Shown one piece after another: positions 14,260-15,416 of a DNA stretch of 15,416 nucleotides. How positions within the stretch are numbered: the stretch's first letter is position 1; every line of letters starts with the position of its first letter. The DNA comes from UBA9845 sp051889975 (GTDB lineage: Bacteria; Bacillota; Clostridia; Christensenellales; UBA1242): positions 1 to 15,416 of the forward strand of contig JBJFDJ010000010.1 in NCBI GenBank assembly GCA_051889975.1. Reading direction: 5' to 3'. The notes below the pieces were generated by a model. That model searched no databases. It was not told the DNA's origin and was given only the letters and a program-made list of their open reading frames with translations. The translations under genes were made by a program, and so were the position numbers.

Positions 14260-15416
14260 GATCAAGCTATAAAGAGCGTATGGTGGATGCCTTGGCACTA
14301 GGCACCGATGAAAGACGTGGTAAGCTGCGATAAGCTACGGGGAGACGCAAACAGTCTGTGAGCCGTAGATGTCTGAATGGGGAAACCTGCTTGTTTTAAT
14401 CAACAAGTGGTATTGCACGAATACATAGTGTAATATAGGGAACGCGGAGAACTGAAACATCTAAGTATCTGTAGGAAAAGAAAGTAAATTAACGATTGCC
14501 TAAGTAGCGGCGAGCGAACGGGTAACAGCCCAAACCAGAGTTAGTAATAACACTGGGGTTCGGACTTACAACAAATGAATTGAGTTAAACATAGCCGAAG
14601 TTTTTTGGAAAATTAAGCGAAACAGGGTAATAGCCCCGTAGGTTAAATGTTTGACTAGTCAGAGTAAGTATCCAGAGTAGTGCAGGACACGTGGAATCCG
14701 GCATGAAGGTGGGAGGACCATCTCCTAAGGCTAAATATGACCTAGTGACCGATAGCGTATAGTACCGTGAGGGAAAGTTGAAAAGAACCCCGGGAGGGGA
14801 GTGAAATAGAACCTGAAACCATATGTTTACAAGCTGAGATAGCACTACGATAGCAATATCACGTGCAATCTCGTACTTTTTGTAGAACGGGCCGGCGAGT
14901 TATGGCATGTAGCAAGGTTAAGTTATTATGTAACGGAGCCGAAGCGAAAGCGAGTCTTAATTGGGCAATTTTAGTTGCATGTCATAGACCCGAAACCTGG
15001 CGAGCTATTTATGGGCAGGTTGAAGCAGGGGTAACACCCTGTGGAGGACCGAACACACGCCTGTTGAAATAGGCGGTGATGACCTGTGAATAGGGGAGAA
15101 ATTCCAATCGAGCTCGGATATAGCTGGTTCTCCTCGAAATAACTTTAGGGCTAGCCTGTGATTTAAGATTACTGGGGGTAGAGCACTGACTGGAAGCGGG
15201 TCCTTCGCGGGATACCAATTCCTATCAAACTCCGAATACCAGATAATTGTTGTCATGGAGTCAGACAGTGTGAGATAAGTCTCATTGTCAAAAGGGAAAC
15301 AGCCCAGATCTACAACTAAGGTCCCAAAGTATAAGTTAAGTGGTAAAGGATGTTTTGTTACTCAGACAACCAGGATGTTGGCTTAGAAGCAGCCACTCAT
15401 TTAAAGAGTGCGTAAT
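14260..15416 (+). rRNA. rrl: 23S ribosomal RNA, 5' part (continues beyond the window)
   Basis: The 5' end is placed at 14260 by position-for-position alignment with the known bacterial 23S start, through GGTGGATGCCTTGGCACTAG and CCGATGAAAGACGTGG. Further recognisable blocks are GCCTAAGTAGCGGCGAGCGA (helix 16-20 region), AGTACCGTGAGGGAAAGTTG, GGAGCCGAAGCGAAAGCGAG, and GGATGTTGGCTTAGAAGCAG, the L11/GTPase-associated centre that binds thiostrepton. About 1.16 kb is present, reaching roughly E. coli position 1100. I see no intervening sequence or frame-breaking insertion in this part. No 16S rRNA or tRNA gene lies in the preceding 500 bp, so this gene seems to be transcribed from its own promoter. 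Confidence 0.98.

Noticed and set aside
14585..15256. Several open frames on both strands within 14585-15256
   Set aside because: They lie entirely inside conserved 23S rRNA.
1..15416. CRISPR array, insertion sequence, tRNA gene or prophage
   Set aside because: I saw no regularly spaced repeats, transposase, tRNA cloverleaf or phage structural genes in the window.

Overview
The window looks like chromosomal DNA from a low-GC, Gram-positive-type (Firmicutes/Mollicutes-like), probably uncultured host-associated bacterium. The signs are very AT-rich intergenic DNA, AAGGA/GGAG-type ribosome binding sites, TTGACA-N17-TATAAT promoters, a Firmicutes-style rRNA leader, and a UgtP/MGDG-synthase-like glycolipid glycosyltransferase. 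TGA is used as a stop (12483-13061) and no in-frame TGA is needed elsewhere, so the standard bacterial code fits. I cannot name the genus. A 100-N scaffold gap shows that this is a draft, possibly metagenomic, assembly.

Layout. (a) 2-2276: the C-terminal part of a polymorphic toxin (hydrophobic pre-toxin region, PT-HINT autoprocessing domain, HNH/ENDO VII-like nuclease tip) followed 10 bp later by a SUKH (SMI1/KNR4) immunity gene. (b) 2290-2348 is a long imperfect palindrome, and 2413-2443 is a terminator. (c) 2485-5132: one MacB-like ABC exporter (ATPase and FtsX-type permease on one chain), interrupted in the assembly by 100 Ns. The gap is flanked by an exact 40-bp duplication, and collapsing it restores one 835-codon frame. 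Its promoter predicts an almost leaderless mRNA. (d) 5460-7856: leuS with its own promoter and terminator. (e) 8122-10099: a two-gene membrane-lipid operon, a GT28 diacylglycerol glucosyltransferase-like gene overlapping a PlsC-like acyltransferase. (f) 10334-10729: a 131-aa protein of unknown function. (g) 10839-12182 (minus strand): tilS, converging on (f) and sharing a bidirectional terminator with it. (h) 12483-13061: an HD-domain phosphohydrolase, divergent from tilS. (i) 13212-13745: ppa, inorganic pyrophosphatase. (j) 13746-14259: an rRNA-type control region (two candidate promoters, phased A-tracts, 5' hairpin, boxA-like element). (k) 14260 to the window end: the 5' 1.16 kb of 23S rRNA, with no 16S or tRNA gene upstream.

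How the genes work together. Most of the window is housekeeping: leucyl-tRNA charging, tRNA-Ile2 lysidine formation, pyrophosphate removal, glycolipid and phospholipid synthesis, and rRNA. Two accessory modules sit at the left: a contact- or secretion-dependent toxin with its antidote, and an exporter. The points most worth checking are the assembly gap inside the ABC gene, the apparently split rRNA operon with its elaborate promoter region, the divergent GCH nuclease motif of the toxin, and the very short predicted 5' leaders of several mRNAs.
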